Shown piece after piece: positions 17,712 to 26,194 of a stretch of DNA of 64,000 bases. The position numbers were made by a program, and so were the translations under genes. Location: the NCBI GenBank assembly GCA_040218145.1, contig JAVJQK010000076.1, forward strand, positions 124,001-188,000, given 5' to 3'. The notes beneath the pieces are model-generated. The model saw only the letters and a program-made list of their open reading frames with translations. It was not told the origin of the DNA and made no database searches. The first letter of the stretch is position 1, and each line of letters begins with the position of its first letter. The DNA is from Sandaracinaceae bacterium. GTDB taxonomy: Bacteria > Myxococcota_A > Polyangia > Polyangiales > Sandaracinaceae.

Positions 17712-18667
17712 TGCCGCACCCGACGTTCGACCGGAGCCGGCTCCGGCTGCGTCCGCTGGCCGAGCGCGAGCACGACCTCGATCTCTCGGTGATGCTCGGG
17801 CTGGACGACCCGGCGCCCGCGTTCTCCGACCCGGCGCTCCCGGTGCTGGCCGCGCGCATGAAGGCGGCCCGCGAGCGCGGCGCGAGCGTGATCCTCGCCA
17901 TGGGCGGGCACGTGATCCGGGCCGGCGTGGCCGCGCACCTCATCGACTGGATGGAGCGCGGGCTCGTGACCCATCTCGCGATGAACGGCGGCGCGGCCAT
18001 TCACGACTACGAGCTGAGCCTGATCGGCGCGACCACCGAGAGCGTCGCCCGGTACGTGCGCGAGGGCTGGTTCGGGCTCTGGGAGGAGACGGGCGGGGTC
18101 AACGAGGCGGCCAAGGCGGCGGCGGCGGACGGGATCGGCCTGGGCGAGGCGCTGGGCCGCGCGGCGCGATCCTTCCCGCACGCGGCGCACGGGGTCCTGG
18201 CCGCGGCGCACCGGCTGAACGTGCCCGCGACGGTCCACGTGGGGATCGGCTACGACATCGTGCACGAGCACCCGAGCTGCGACGGCGCGGCCATCGGGGC
18301 GGCGAGCTACACCGACTTCCTGGTCTTCGCCCAGAGCGTGGCCGGGCTCGAGGGCGGGCTCTTCCTCAACCTGGGCACGGCCGTGATGGGGCCGGAGATC
18401 TACCTGAAGGCGCTCGCCATGGCGCGGAACGTCGCCCACCAGGAGGGGCGCCGCGTCACCGACTTCACCACCGCGGTCTTCGACCTCGTGCCGCTCGGCG
18501 ACGTCTCGCGCGAGGCGAGCAAGGGCGACCCCCGCTACTTCTTCCGGCCCTTCAAGACCATCCTCGTCCGCACCGTGGCCGAGGGCGGCGAGAGCCACTA
18601 CGTGCGCGGCCCGCACCGCGCGACCCTCCCGGCCCTGCACCGCCTCACCCGAGACGAGCCGTCATGA
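17711..18667 (+). CDS. Deoxyhypusine-synthase-like protein of unknown function
   Basis: 318 residues; ATG shares one base with the previous stop (TGATG). The chain has a Rossmann-like pattern: SVILAMGGHVIRAGVAAHL, then a turn THLAMNGGAAIHDYEL, a YDIVHEHPSCDGAAIGAAS segment, and GLFLNLGTAVMGPEIYLKA. These match the layout of the deoxyhypusine synthase superfamily (NAD-binding, lysine-modifying), but I see no clear eIF5A substrate gene and the active-site Lys cannot be placed with confidence. Being locked between the heptose kinase and GmhA by overlapping codons, it probably acts on the sugar pathway or on a protein tied to it. That is inference. The family call is moderate. Confidence 0.7.
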   Translation: MPHPTFDRSRLRLRPLAEREHDLDLSVMLGLDDPAPAFSDPALPVLAARMKAARERGASVILAMGGHVIRAGVAAHLIDWMERGLVTHLAMNGGAAIHDYELSLIGATTESVARYVREGWFGLWEETGGVNEAAKAAAADGIGLGEALGRAARSFPHAAHGVLAAAHRLNVPATVHVGIGYDIVHEHPSCDGAAIGAASYTDFLVFAQSVAGLEGGLFLNLGTAVMGPEIYLKALAMARNVAHQEGRRVTDFTTAVFDLVPLGDVSREASKGDPRYFFRPFKTILVRTVAEGGESHYVRGPHRATLPALHRLTRDEPS

Positions 18668-19239
18668 GCGAGCGACCCTATCGAGACTGGATCGGCGCGG
18701 TGGTGCGGCTCCTGGAGTCGATGCAGGCGAGCGACGCCGACGACCCGCTCGATCTGGAGGACGGCGTGCGGCGCGCCGTGGACCGCATCCTGGCCGTGAA
18801 GGCGCCGAACAAGGTGATGCTGGTCGGCAACGGCGGCAGCGCCGCGATCGCGCGCCACATGCACAACGACCTCGTGAAGTGCGTGGGGGTGCGCGCGCAG
18901 GTCTTCTTCGACGTGCCGCTCCTGACCGCGATCACCAACGACGACGGTTACGAGGAGGTCTTCGAGCAGCCGATCCGGCAGTGGACGGATCCGGGCGACG
19001 TGCTCGTGGCCATCAGCAGCTCCGGCCGCTCCGAGAACATCCTGCGCGCGGCCCGCGCGGCGCGGGAGGCGGGCGCGGACGTGATCGCCATCAGCGGCTT
19101 CGACGCCGACAACCCCCTGCGCGCGATGGGCTCGCCGAGCTTCTGGGTCGACTCCCACGACTACGGCGCGGTCGAGTCGTCCCACACGATCCTCACCCAC
19201 TACCTGACCGACCGAGCGGCGGCGCGACGCGGCCGATGA
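18664..19239 (+). CDS. gmhA: SIS-domain phosphosugar isomerase, GmhA-like
   Basis: 191 residues, close to E. coli GmhA (192). Motif VMLVGNGGSAAIARHMHNDL carries the GNGGS phosphate loop, and VLVAISSSGRSENILRA is the second sugar-phosphate loop. Family role: sedoheptulose 7-phosphate to D-glycero-D-manno-heptose 7-phosphate. The start codon overlaps the preceding stop (ATGA) and the stop overlaps the next start, placing it between the HldE-like and GmhB-like genes of the pathway. Other SIS isomerases cannot be excluded from sequence alone; the context makes GmhA the best call. Confidence 0.85.
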   Translation: MSERPYRDWIGAVVRLLESMQASDADDPLDLEDGVRRAVDRILAVKAPNKVMLVGNGGSAAIARHMHNDLVKCVGVRAQVFFDVPLLTAITNDDGYEEVFEQPIRQWTDPGDVLVAISSSGRSENILRAARAAREAGADVIAISGFDADNPLRAMGSPSFWVDSHDYGAVESSHTILTHYLTDRAAARRGR

Positions 19240-19763
19240 TCGTGCATGTCCCCGACCGGAGTCGCCTGCGGGCGGGCGACCACCCGCGCGCGGCGCTCTT
19301 CCTGGACCGCGACGGCGTGCTGATGGAGGACGTGCACTTCGCGCGCTCGGCCGACGACGTGCGCGTGCTGCCCCGGACCCGCGAGGCGCTGGACGCGCTC
19401 CGATCCGACTTCGCGCTCGTGGTGGTGACGAATCAGTCGGGGCTCGCGCGGGGCTTCTTCGACGAGGAGGCCCTCGCCGCGATGCACGCGAAGCTCGACG
19501 AGGCGTGCTGGCTGGACGCATTCTACGCCTGCCCACACCACCCGGAAGGGGCGGTGGCGCGCTGGGCCAGCACCTGCGCGTGCCGCAAGCCCGAGCCCGG
19601 TCTGTTGCTGGCCGCGGCGGAGGCCCATGATCTGGCGCTGGACCGATCGGTGATGATCGGCGACGCTCCGCGCGACGTGGAGGCGGGGCGACGCGCAGGC
19701 GTTCGCAGCCTCCTGCTCGAGAACGGCCATAGCTTGTTCGAGGCGCTCGAATGGATTCGATGA
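19236..19763 (+). CDS. gmhB: HAD-family heptose bisphosphate phosphatase, GmhB-like
   Basis: 175 residues. The HAD nucleophile motif is LFLDRDGVL. VVVTNQSGLARG is motif II. The zinc loop of GmhB is visible as CPHHPEG, then STCACRKPEPG. The final acidic motif is MIGDAPRDVEAG. GmhB removes a phosphate from heptose 1,7-bisphosphate to give the 1-phosphate used by the nucleotidyltransferase half of the HldE-like protein. Overlaps both neighbours by four bases. Confidence 0.88.
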   Translation: MIVHVPDRSRLRAGDHPRAALFLDRDGVLMEDVHFARSADDVRVLPRTREALDALRSDFALVVVTNQSGLARGFFDEEALAAMHAKLDEACWLDAFYACPHHPEGAVARWASTCACRKPEPGLLLAAAEAHDLALDRSVMIGDAPRDVEAGRRAGVRSLLLENGHSLFEALEWIR

Positions 19764-20758
19764 AGAAAGTCTTGGTCACCGGAGGCGCCGGCTACGTCGG
19801 CGCCGCCCTCATCCCCCGCCTCCTGGCGGACGGTCTCACCGTGCGCGTGCTGGACCTCTGCCTCTACGGCAAGGACGTGCTGCCGCGCGACCCCCACCTG
19901 GAGCTCGTCGAGGGCGACATTCGCGACCCGGAGGTCGTGAAGAAGTGCGTCGACGGCATGGACGCGGTGATCCACCTCGCGTGCATCTCGAACGATCCCT
20001 CGTTCGAGCTGGACCCGAAGCTCGGCAAGTCGATCAACTTCGACGCCTTCGAGCCGCTGGTGGAGGCGAGCGTGGCGGCGGGCGTCAAACGCTTCGTCTA
20101 CGCGTCGAGCAGCAGCGTGTACGGGGTCAGCGACGCGGACGAGGTCACCGAAGACCACCCGCTGAACCCGCTGACCGACTACAGCAAGTTCAAGCGGGAC
20201 TGCGAGCCGATCCTGCTGAAGCGGCAGAGCGAGAGCTTCGCGCCGGTGGTGATCCGGCCGGCCACGGTCTGCGGCTACTCGCCGCGCCTCCGGCTCGACC
20301 TCACGGTCAACATCCTCACCAACCACGCGGTGACGAACGGCGAGATCAAGGTCTTCGGCGGCGCTCAGCGCCGGCCCAACATCCACATCGCCGACATGGT
20401 GGAGCTCTACGCGATGCTGCTCTCGCTGCCCGCGGCGCGCGTGAGCGGCAAGACGTGGAACGTGGGCTACCAGAACCAGACGATCTCGCGGATCGCGGCC
20501 CTGGTGAAGGAGACGGTCGAGGAGGAGATGCCGGGCAAGAAGCCGATCGAGGTGGTCACCACCCCGACCGACGACCCGCGCAGCTACCACATCTCGAGCG
20601 AGCGCATTCACCGCGACCTCGGCTTCATCCCCGAGCACACCATCGAGGACGCGGTCGCCGATCTGTGCGCGGCCTTCCAGGCGGGCAAGATCCCCCGCTC
20701 GATGGAGGACGACGTCTACTTCAACGTCAAGCGGATGCAGCGGCTGGAGATGTCTTGA
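19760..20758 (+). CDS. NAD-dependent epimerase/dehydratase (extended SDR)
   Basis: 332 residues from the ATG at 19760, which overlaps the GmhB stop; an in-frame ATG three codons earlier is the alternative. N-terminal dinucleotide fold KVLVTGGAGYVG. Catalytic region YASSSSVYG, and DYSKFK gives the YxxxK pair. It resembles nucleotide-sugar epimerases and dehydratases generally, without the marks needed to call HldD. In this operon it likely tailors the activated heptose or a related sugar. The operon continues 13 bases downstream. Confidence 0.87.
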   Translation: MKKVLVTGGAGYVGAALIPRLLADGLTVRVLDLCLYGKDVLPRDPHLELVEGDIRDPEVVKKCVDGMDAVIHLACISNDPSFELDPKLGKSINFDAFEPLVEASVAAGVKRFVYASSSSVYGVSDADEVTEDHPLNPLTDYSKFKRDCEPILLKRQSESFAPVVIRPATVCGYSPRLRLDLTVNILTNHAVTNGEIKVFGGAQRRPNIHIADMVELYAMLLSLPAARVSGKTWNVGYQNQTISRIAALVKETVEEEMPGKKPIEVVTTPTDDPRSYHISSERIHRDLGFIPEHTIEDAVADLCAAFQAGKIPRSMEDDVYFNVKRMQRLEMS

Positions 20759-20771
20759 CGGCGGAGCGCTC

Positions 20772-21755
20772 GTGACCCCTCGCGCCAAGCTGCTCCAAGA
20801 CATGATGCGCTTGCGCGCGGTCGAGGAGCGCATCGCCGCCCGCTACCCGGAGCAGGAGATGCGCTGCCCGACCCACCTCTGCGTGGGCCAGGAGGCGGCC
20901 CCGGTCGGCGTCTGCGCCGCGCTCCGGCCCGACGACTACGCGCTCAGCCACCACCGCAGCCACGGGCACTACCTCGCGAAGGGCGGCGACCTCGACCGCA
21001 TGATCGCCGAGATGTACGGCCGGGAGACGGGCTGCAGCCGGGGCAAGGGCGGCTCGATGCACCTCGTGGACCTCTCCGTCGGCTTCCTGGGCGCCGTCCC
21101 CATCGTCGCGAGCACCGTGCCCATCGCGGTCGGGGCCGCCTTCGGAGCGCGCATGCGCGGCGAGGACCGCGTGGCGGTGGTGTTCCTGGGCGACGCGGCG
21201 GTCGAGGAGGGGGTCGTGCACGAGTCGCTCGCCTTCGCGTCGCTCGAGCGGCTCCCCGTGCTCTTCGTCTGCGAGAACAACCTCTACTCCGTGCAGACCG
21301 GGCTCGAGGCGCGGCAGCCCTCGGGCCGCGCCATTCACGAGCTCGGCGCGGCGCACGCGCTCTCGCACGCGCAGCTGCACGGGGAGGACGTCTTCGCCAT
21401 CCACGCCTGGGCCGAGGAGGCGGTGGCGCAGGCCCGGGCGGGCGAGGGGCCGTCGTTCCTGGAGGTGCTCACCTACCGCTACCTCGAGCACGTCGGGCCC
21501 TACGAGGACGTGGAGCTCGGCTACCGCACGCGCGAGGAGGTCGACGCGTGGCGCGCGCGCGATCCGATCGCCCACGCGACGCGGGCCCTCGCCGACGAGG
21601 TCGGCCCCGAGACGATCGACGGCTGGATGCGGGCGCACGCCGAGGCCCTCGACGCGGCCTTCGAGCGCGCGATCGCCGCGCCTTACCCCGAGCCCGAGGC
21701 GCTCTTCGAGGGCGTCTTCCGCGGCACGTCGACGCGGCTGGGAGAGGGCACGTGA
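20772..21755 (+). CDS. Thiamine-diphosphate-dependent E1-type enzyme, alpha subunit
   Basis: 327 residues from a GTG start with GGAG 8 bases upstream. The frame matches the E1-alpha family of 2-oxoacid/acetoin dehydrogenases: early LRAVEERIAARY, YALSHHRSHGHYL, GKGGSMH, and the thiamine motif GDAAVEEG to CENN (the usual GDG is GDA here). It needs the beta subunit encoded next, overlapping by GTGA. No E2 or E3 (lipoyl or flavin) gene is in the window, so the pair may act as a stand-alone decarboxylase, acyloin synthase or transketolase-like enzyme in the sugar pathway. Exact reaction unknown. Confidence 0.85.
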   Translation: MTPRAKLLQDMMRLRAVEERIAARYPEQEMRCPTHLCVGQEAAPVGVCAALRPDDYALSHHRSHGHYLAKGGDLDRMIAEMYGRETGCSRGKGGSMHLVDLSVGFLGAVPIVASTVPIAVGAAFGARMRGEDRVAVVFLGDAAVEEGVVHESLAFASLERLPVLFVCENNLYSVQTGLEARQPSGRAIHELGAAHALSHAQLHGEDVFAIHAWAEEAVAQARAGEGPSFLEVLTYRYLEHVGPYEDVELGYRTREEVDAWRARDPIAHATRALADEVGPETIDGWMRAHAEALDAAFERAIAAPYPEPEALFEGVFRGTSTRLGEGT

Positions 21756-22804
21756 GCCGGGTCATCCCGTACCACGAGGCGCTCCGCGAGGCGCTCGCCC
21801 TCTGCCTCGAGCACGACCCGCGCGTCTACCTGATGGGCCTCGGGGTCCCCGACCCCAAGGGGCTCTTCGGCAGCACGACCGGGCTCGTCGATCGCTTCGG
21901 GCCCGAGCGCGTGCGCGACATGCCGGCGTCCGAGAACGCGATGACCGGGGTCGCGCTCGGCAGCGCCCTGGCCGGGATGCGGCCCGTGCTGTCGCATCAG
22001 CGCGTGGACTTCGCGCTCCTCGCGATGGAGCAGATGGTCAACCAGGTCGCGAAGTGGCACTACATGTTCGGCGGACAACGACCCGTGCCCATATTGATCC
22101 GCATGATCGTCGGGCGCGGCTGGGGTCAGGGGGCGCAGCACTCGCAGAGCCTGTTGAGCTGGTTCGCGCACGTGCCCGGGCTCACGGTGATCGCCCCCGC
22201 CACCCCGCACGACGCCAAGGCGCTGACCCTCGCCGCCATCGAGAGCGACGACCCGGTGATCAGCTTCGAGCACCGCTGGTGCTTCAACGTGAAGGGCGAG
22301 GTCCCCGAGGGGATCGTCCGCGCGCCGCTCGGCGAGGCACATGTGGTCCGCGAGGGCGCCGACGTCACCATCGTCGCCAGCAGCTACATGGTGCTCGAGG
22401 CCATGCGCGCGGCGGAGCAGCTGGCCGAGGACGGCGTGGACGCGGAGGTGATCGACCTGCGCACCGTGGCGCCGCTCGACCGGGTGACGCTCGCCCGCTC
22501 GGTGCGCAAGACCGGACACCTCGTCGCGGCGGACATCGGCTGGACGTCCTTCGGGGTGGGCGCCGAGGTCGTCAGCGCGGTGGTCGAGGACGCGTTCGAC
22601 GCGCTGCGCTCGGCCCCTCGCCGCGTCGCCTCGCCCGACGTGCCCTCGCCCTCGACCCCGGCGCTGAGCGCGGGCTTCTGGCCGCGCGCGCGCGCGATCG
22701 TGGACGCCGCCCGCGCCCAGCTCGGCCGGGCGCCGCTCCCGGCCGAAGGCCCGCCGCCCTTTCCCCTCGACGTGCCCGACCCGACGTTCACCGGCCCGTT
22801 CTGA
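21752..22804 (+). CDS. Thiamine-diphosphate-dependent E1-type enzyme, beta subunit
   Basis: 350 residues; GTG start overlaps the alpha-subunit stop. Typical E1-beta/transketolase C-terminal features: YHEALREAL, DMPASENAMTGVALGSALAG (with the thiamine-activating Glu), and the C-terminal domain DVTIVASSYMVLEAM and EVIDLRTVAPLDR. The C-terminal part is proline-rich. Together with the upstream gene it forms an alpha2beta2 enzyme. The same remark on missing E2/E3 holds. Confidence 0.87.
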   Translation: MSRVIPYHEALREALALCLEHDPRVYLMGLGVPDPKGLFGSTTGLVDRFGPERVRDMPASENAMTGVALGSALAGMRPVLSHQRVDFALLAMEQMVNQVAKWHYMFGGQRPVPILIRMIVGRGWGQGAQHSQSLLSWFAHVPGLTVIAPATPHDAKALTLAAIESDDPVISFEHRWCFNVKGEVPEGIVRAPLGEAHVVREGADVTIVASSYMVLEAMRAAEQLAEDGVDAEVIDLRTVAPLDRVTLARSVRKTGHLVAADIGWTSFGVGAEVVSAVVEDAFDALRSAPRRVASPDVPSPSTPALSAGFWPRARAIVDAARAQLGRAPLPAEGPPPFPLDVPDPTFTGPF

Positions 22805-22807
22805 CGC

Positions 22808-23254
22808 ATGCTCCGCGCGCACATCCGCCGCTTCGCTCCCCTCGCGTGGCTCGGGATGTGCGTCGCGAGCGTGCTCGGCATGACGCGCTTCGACGACGTG
22901 GACCCGCTCTACGGACCGGTCGTCGACTGTGCGGCGACGTTCGAACGAGAGCTGGCGCCGCTGCGCTCGTTCCTGCCCGAGCAGGGCATCCTCGGCTACG
23001 TGGGCCCGCCAGACGACTCCGGCTGTCATCCGATGATGATGGCCCAGTACTCCCTGGCCCCGGTCCGCCTGGTGGAGGTGGACTACGACCTCTTCCGACG
23101 CTCCTTGCAGGACCGCGCGGTGGAGGTCACGCCGCTCGCCCCCCAGCTCGTGCTCGCGTGGGGCGACGAGGGCCAGCGCTGGATGCGCCGGAACCCCGAC
23201 TACGTGCGCATCGCGGAGACGCCCAGCGCGGTGCTCCTGGCGAGGGCCCCCTGA
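22808..23254 (+). CDS. Small exported/anchored protein, first cassette copy
   Basis: 148 residues. A short positively charged N-terminus is followed by one hydrophobic segment (LAWLGMCVASVLGM), which could be a signal anchor. The soluble part holds conserved features shared with the second copy at 25757: CxxxFE(R/A)EL, LRPLR/LAPLRS, I(L/I)GYVGP, then CHPMM(M/V)AQY(S/A)LAP and LVLAWG(D/E)EG. Two cysteines (CHP and an earlier one) are kept in both copies, perhaps a periplasmic disulfide. I do not recognise the family. It overlaps the following GT-C gene (CTGA), and the pairing is kept in the second copy, so the two products probably work together. Confidence 0.75.
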   Translation: MLRAHIRRFAPLAWLGMCVASVLGMTRFDDVDPLYGPVVDCAATFERELAPLRSFLPEQGILGYVGPPDDSGCHPMMMAQYSLAPVRLVEVDYDLFRRSLQDRAVEVTPLAPQLVLAWGDEGQRWMRRNPDYVRIAETPSAVLLARAP

Positions 23255-24669
23255 GCGCCGCGCTCGAGCTGCTCGCGCTCCTGCTCGTCCCGAGCGTCAT
23301 CGGCGTGGGCCTCGTGCGCCAGGTCGTCGGGCGCGCGCCGCGAGGGGACGTGCTCGTGGGCGCGCTCCCCGCCGTGGCGCTCGGCGTGGGCGTCACCGGC
23401 GCGACCACGTTCGTCGGGCTCGTGTTGATGGATCGCGTGTCGATCCTCGTGGAGCTGCTCGTCCTGGCCGCGGTGCTGGCGATGGCGCGGAGGGGCACGA
23501 GCGCGCAGCCGGTCGCGCCCTTCCCCGATCCGGCGCCGCGGTGGTTTCGCGGGATCGCGTGGGTCGCGCTCGCGGCCGTGGCGCTCGTGGGCGCCGTGGT
23601 GTGGGTCTCCGAGAGCCTGAAGGAGGTCCACGGCAGCTGGGACGCGTGGGACTTCTGGAACATGCGGGGGCGCTTCCTGCTGCGCGCCGGAGACGCGTGG
23701 GAGCGCGCGTTCACCGAGATCCTGTTCTGGGCGCACCCCAGCTACCCGCCCATGCTCCCGAGCAACGTCGCGCGCGGCTTCCATCTCGTGGGGCGCGAGT
23801 CGCTCCTGGTGCCAGCCGCGCTGTCGTGCCTCTTCACGGTGGCGTCTCCGCTGTCGCTCGGCTGGACGGTGGCGAAGCTGCGCGGGCGAACGCAGGGGGT
23901 GATCGCGGCGACGACGCTCCTGGCGGTGCCCTACATCGTCCTTCACGGCGCCGATCAGTACGCGGACACCCCGCTGGCCTTCTTCTTCCTCGCGACGTGG
24001 TGCTTCATCGCGCTGCACGATCACGCCGAAGAGGGGCGCGGGTTCCTGGTCATGGCGGGGCTGGCGGCCACGCTCGCCGCGTTGACGAAGAACGAGGGGA
24101 TCGTCTTCTTCCTTTGTGTCGCGGCCGGGCGCTCGTGGCTGGCGCTGCGACGCGGCGGCCGATCGCGGTGGTGGCGGGAGGCGACGGCGTTCGCGACGGG
24201 CGCGCTGCCCATCGGCGCGGTCGTCGCGCTCTTCAAGCTCGGCTACTCCGCCATGCCCGTGACGGGCGAGTTCTACGTCGGTCGCTACGCGGACTACTGG
24301 GGCGACACCGGGCCCGTGCAACACGTCGTGACGCAGGTCAGCGACCCCGCGCGCTGGGAGGGGATGGCCGCGTCGTGGTGGTTCTGGCTGACGCACTTCG
24401 ACATGTCCTGGCCCGTGCCGCTCCTCTTCGGGCTCGGCGGCTACGGCCTGCTGATGGGGTGGTCGCCGCGCCGGCCCCGCGACACGACCGGGAGCATGGT
24501 GCGGGCGTTCGGGATCCAGGTCATCGTGGTGAGCGGCCTGTTCCTCGCCTGGTCGACGCTGAACATCATCGATCACATGGAGGCCCTCGGGCGGCTACTC
24601 TATCAAGCGCTCCCGGCCGTGACGCTCGGCGTCTTCCTCGCGCTGCGAGCCCCGTTCGAGACCGAATGA
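23251..24669 (+). CDS. Multi-pass GT-C-type glycosyltransferase, first cassette copy, CTG start
   Basis: 472 residues with about ten hydrophobic segments. Near residue 120 in the first large loop it has SWDAWDFWNMRGRF, followed by FWAHPSYPPM. Membrane glycosyltransferases of the GT-C/PMT superfamily carry acidic residues in this loop and use polyprenyl-phosphate sugars. A LTKNEG motif sits between later helices. The start is inferred to be CTG at 23251: no ATG or GTG lies near, the paralogous gene begins with an ATG at exactly the matching place, and both overlap the upstream stop by four bases. Confidence 0.8.
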   Translation: MSAALELLALLLVPSVIGVGLVRQVVGRAPRGDVLVGALPAVALGVGVTGATTFVGLVLMDRVSILVELLVLAAVLAMARRGTSAQPVAPFPDPAPRWFRGIAWVALAAVALVGAVVWVSESLKEVHGSWDAWDFWNMRGRFLLRAGDAWERAFTEILFWAHPSYPPMLPSNVARGFHLVGRESLLVPAALSCLFTVASPLSLGWTVAKLRGRTQGVIAATTLLAVPYIVLHGADQYADTPLAFFFLATWCFIALHDHAEEGRGFLVMAGLAATLAALTKNEGIVFFLCVAAGRSWLALRRGGRSRWWREATAFATGALPIGAVVALFKLGYSAMPVTGEFYVGRYADYWGDTGPVQHVVTQVSDPARWEGMAASWWFWLTHFDMSWPVPLLFGLGGYGLLMGWSPRRPRDTTGSMVRAFGIQVIVVSGLFLAWSTLNIIDHMEALGRLLYQALPAVTLGVFLALRAPFETE

Positions 24670-25736
24670 TCATCAGGCGCATCGACTACGACGAGGCGGC
24701 CGCGCGCTACGCGGACCGCCTCGACACCAAGCTCCGCGGGTTCGGAGACGACACGCCGTGGCTCGCGACGTGGGTGCCGGATCCCGATCCGGTCCGCGGG
24801 GTGCTCAGCCTGCTCGAGGCGGCGGCGGGCGAAGGGCTCGACGCGCTCGAGGTCGTGGTGGACAGACTCGACCCGGACGCCCTGCGCGCGCGGGGACGGG
24901 CGCTCGGCGCGCTGCAGGTGGAGCGAGAGGGCGAGCGCTGGCGGGTGACCGCGACCGGGCTCGGAGACGCGGCCACACACGCGGCCGAGACGCCCGCCGC
25001 GCCCGCGAACCGACCGGCCCGACCCGCCGAGCCCGCGCTGGTGCGCCCGGCCGAAGCGCCCCTGCACGCCGCGTTTCGGGCACGGGCCGAGGCGCTCGCG
25101 CTCGACCACGCGGGGCATGTGGCGGGCGAAGCCATCGCGGTCGGCGACGCCGAGATCACGCTCCGGGTCGACGGCGGCGTGGTGCGCGCCGCCGCGCACG
25201 CGGGGGGCGGGCGATGGAGCCAGGCCGCGCACGAGGCCTTCTGCCGCGCGGTGATCGGGCTCCCGGTCGAAGAGGCGCTCGCGCACGGCGTGCATCGCGC
25301 GATGCACCGGCTCCTGGATCCCGACGCGGGGCGGCCCGTGCCCGGAGTGATGACGCCCCGCAACGCGAGCCCCGTGTTCGCCGCGCTGGCCGACGCGGTG
25401 GGGCACTTCACCCGCGCCAGCGCGCTCGAGGACAGCACCTACGCCGCGGCCCCGAGCGAGGCGTGGCGCGCCCTCTCCTACGACGAGAAGCTCGCGAGAG
25501 TGCGAGCGGCCCTCCGAGCCGCGTGCGGCGCCTGCGGGATCGCGCCCGAGCAAGTGGAGGCCGTCTCACTGCAAGGCGACGTGCGGGTGCAGATCGACTT
25601 CGCCGACGACGTGCCCGTCTCGAGGCGGCGCGCGGTGGCCATGCCCCTCGAGGCCGAGCTGCAGGCGCGCGTGGAGCCTGCGCTGCGGATCGAGCGTGAG
25701 GCCCGCCGCGATCTGAGCCCGCTGCGGCGGCTCTGA
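24666..25736 (+). CDS. Hypothetical two-domain protein between the two GT-C cassettes
   Basis: 356 residues; ATG overlaps the GT-C stop (ATGA). An N-terminal region (1-105) is joined by a Pro/Ala-rich linker to a C-terminal domain. The stretch about 159-207 (VGDAEITLRVDGGVV to LPVEEAL) loosely follows the IscU/NifU fold pattern, but the ligand cysteines are not in place. Later AACGACG holds two cysteines. No membrane segment is seen. I do not recognise a function; the IscU resemblance is weak. Coupling to the glycosyltransferase suggests co-expression rather than a shared reaction. Confidence 0.7.
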   Translation: MIIRRIDYDEAAARYADRLDTKLRGFGDDTPWLATWVPDPDPVRGVLSLLEAAAGEGLDALEVVVDRLDPDALRARGRALGALQVEREGERWRVTATGLGDAATHAAETPAAPANRPARPAEPALVRPAEAPLHAAFRARAEALALDHAGHVAGEAIAVGDAEITLRVDGGVVRAAAHAGGGRWSQAAHEAFCRAVIGLPVEEALAHGVHRAMHRLLDPDAGRPVPGVMTPRNASPVFAALADAVGHFTRASALEDSTYAAAPSEAWRALSYDEKLARVRAALRAACGACGIAPEQVEAVSLQGDVRVQIDFADDVPVSRRRAVAMPLEAELQARVEPALRIEREARRDLSPLRRL

Positions 25737-25756
25737 AGCGCGTAGACTGCGCGCCC

Positions 25757-26194
25757 GTGCGTGCGCGCTCTCGACCCGCCGCCGCGGCGGTGTGGCTGGC
25801 GGTCTGCTTCGCGAGCCTCGCCGCGACCGCGCTGACCTGGCGTGAGCCCGTCCGTCCCGACTGCGTCGGGCGGTTCGAGGCGGAGCTGCGGCCGCTCCGA
25901 CGCGCGCTGCCGCGCCACGCGCTCATCGGCTACGTCGGACCGAGCCAGGACGAGACCTGCCACCCCATGATGGTCGCCCAGTACGCGCTGGCGCCCGCGT
26001 GGCTGACGGAGCTCGAAGACCCGCGGCTCCGCGCCGTGACGCGGGCAGAGGGATCACTGGTGCTCCCGAAGACGCCCTCGCTCGTGCTCGCGTGGGGAGA
26101 AGAAGGGGCGGCCTGGCTGGCCGCGCACCCCGACTACCAGCTCATCGCGCCTCCCACCGAGCACGCGCAGCTCGCGGCGCGGAGGGCGCGATGA
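25757..26194 (+). CDS. Small exported/anchored protein, second cassette copy
   Basis: 145 residues from a GTG start, paralog of the 22808 gene. One N-terminal hydrophobic segment (AAAAVWLAVCFASLAATAL) is followed by the shared motifs CVGRFEAELRPLRRAL, IGYVGPSQDETCHPMM and SLVLAWGEEG. The conserved Cys pair is kept. It overlaps the next GT-C gene by four bases (ATGA), as in the first copy. The role is unknown; a partner or substrate presenter for the GT-C enzyme is inference. Confidence 0.75.
   Translation: MRARSRPAAAAVWLAVCFASLAATALTWREPVRPDCVGRFEAELRPLRRALPRHALIGYVGPSQDETCHPMMVAQYALAPAWLTELEDPRLRAVTRAEGSLVLPKTPSLVLAWGEEGAAWLAAHPDYQLIAPPTEHAQLAARRAR

Noticed and set aside
22054-23250. N-terminal extension of the first GT-C gene through the E1 beta gene
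   Set aside because: Composition is shadow-like and overlaps two real genes; the paralog starts at the position matching CTG 23251.
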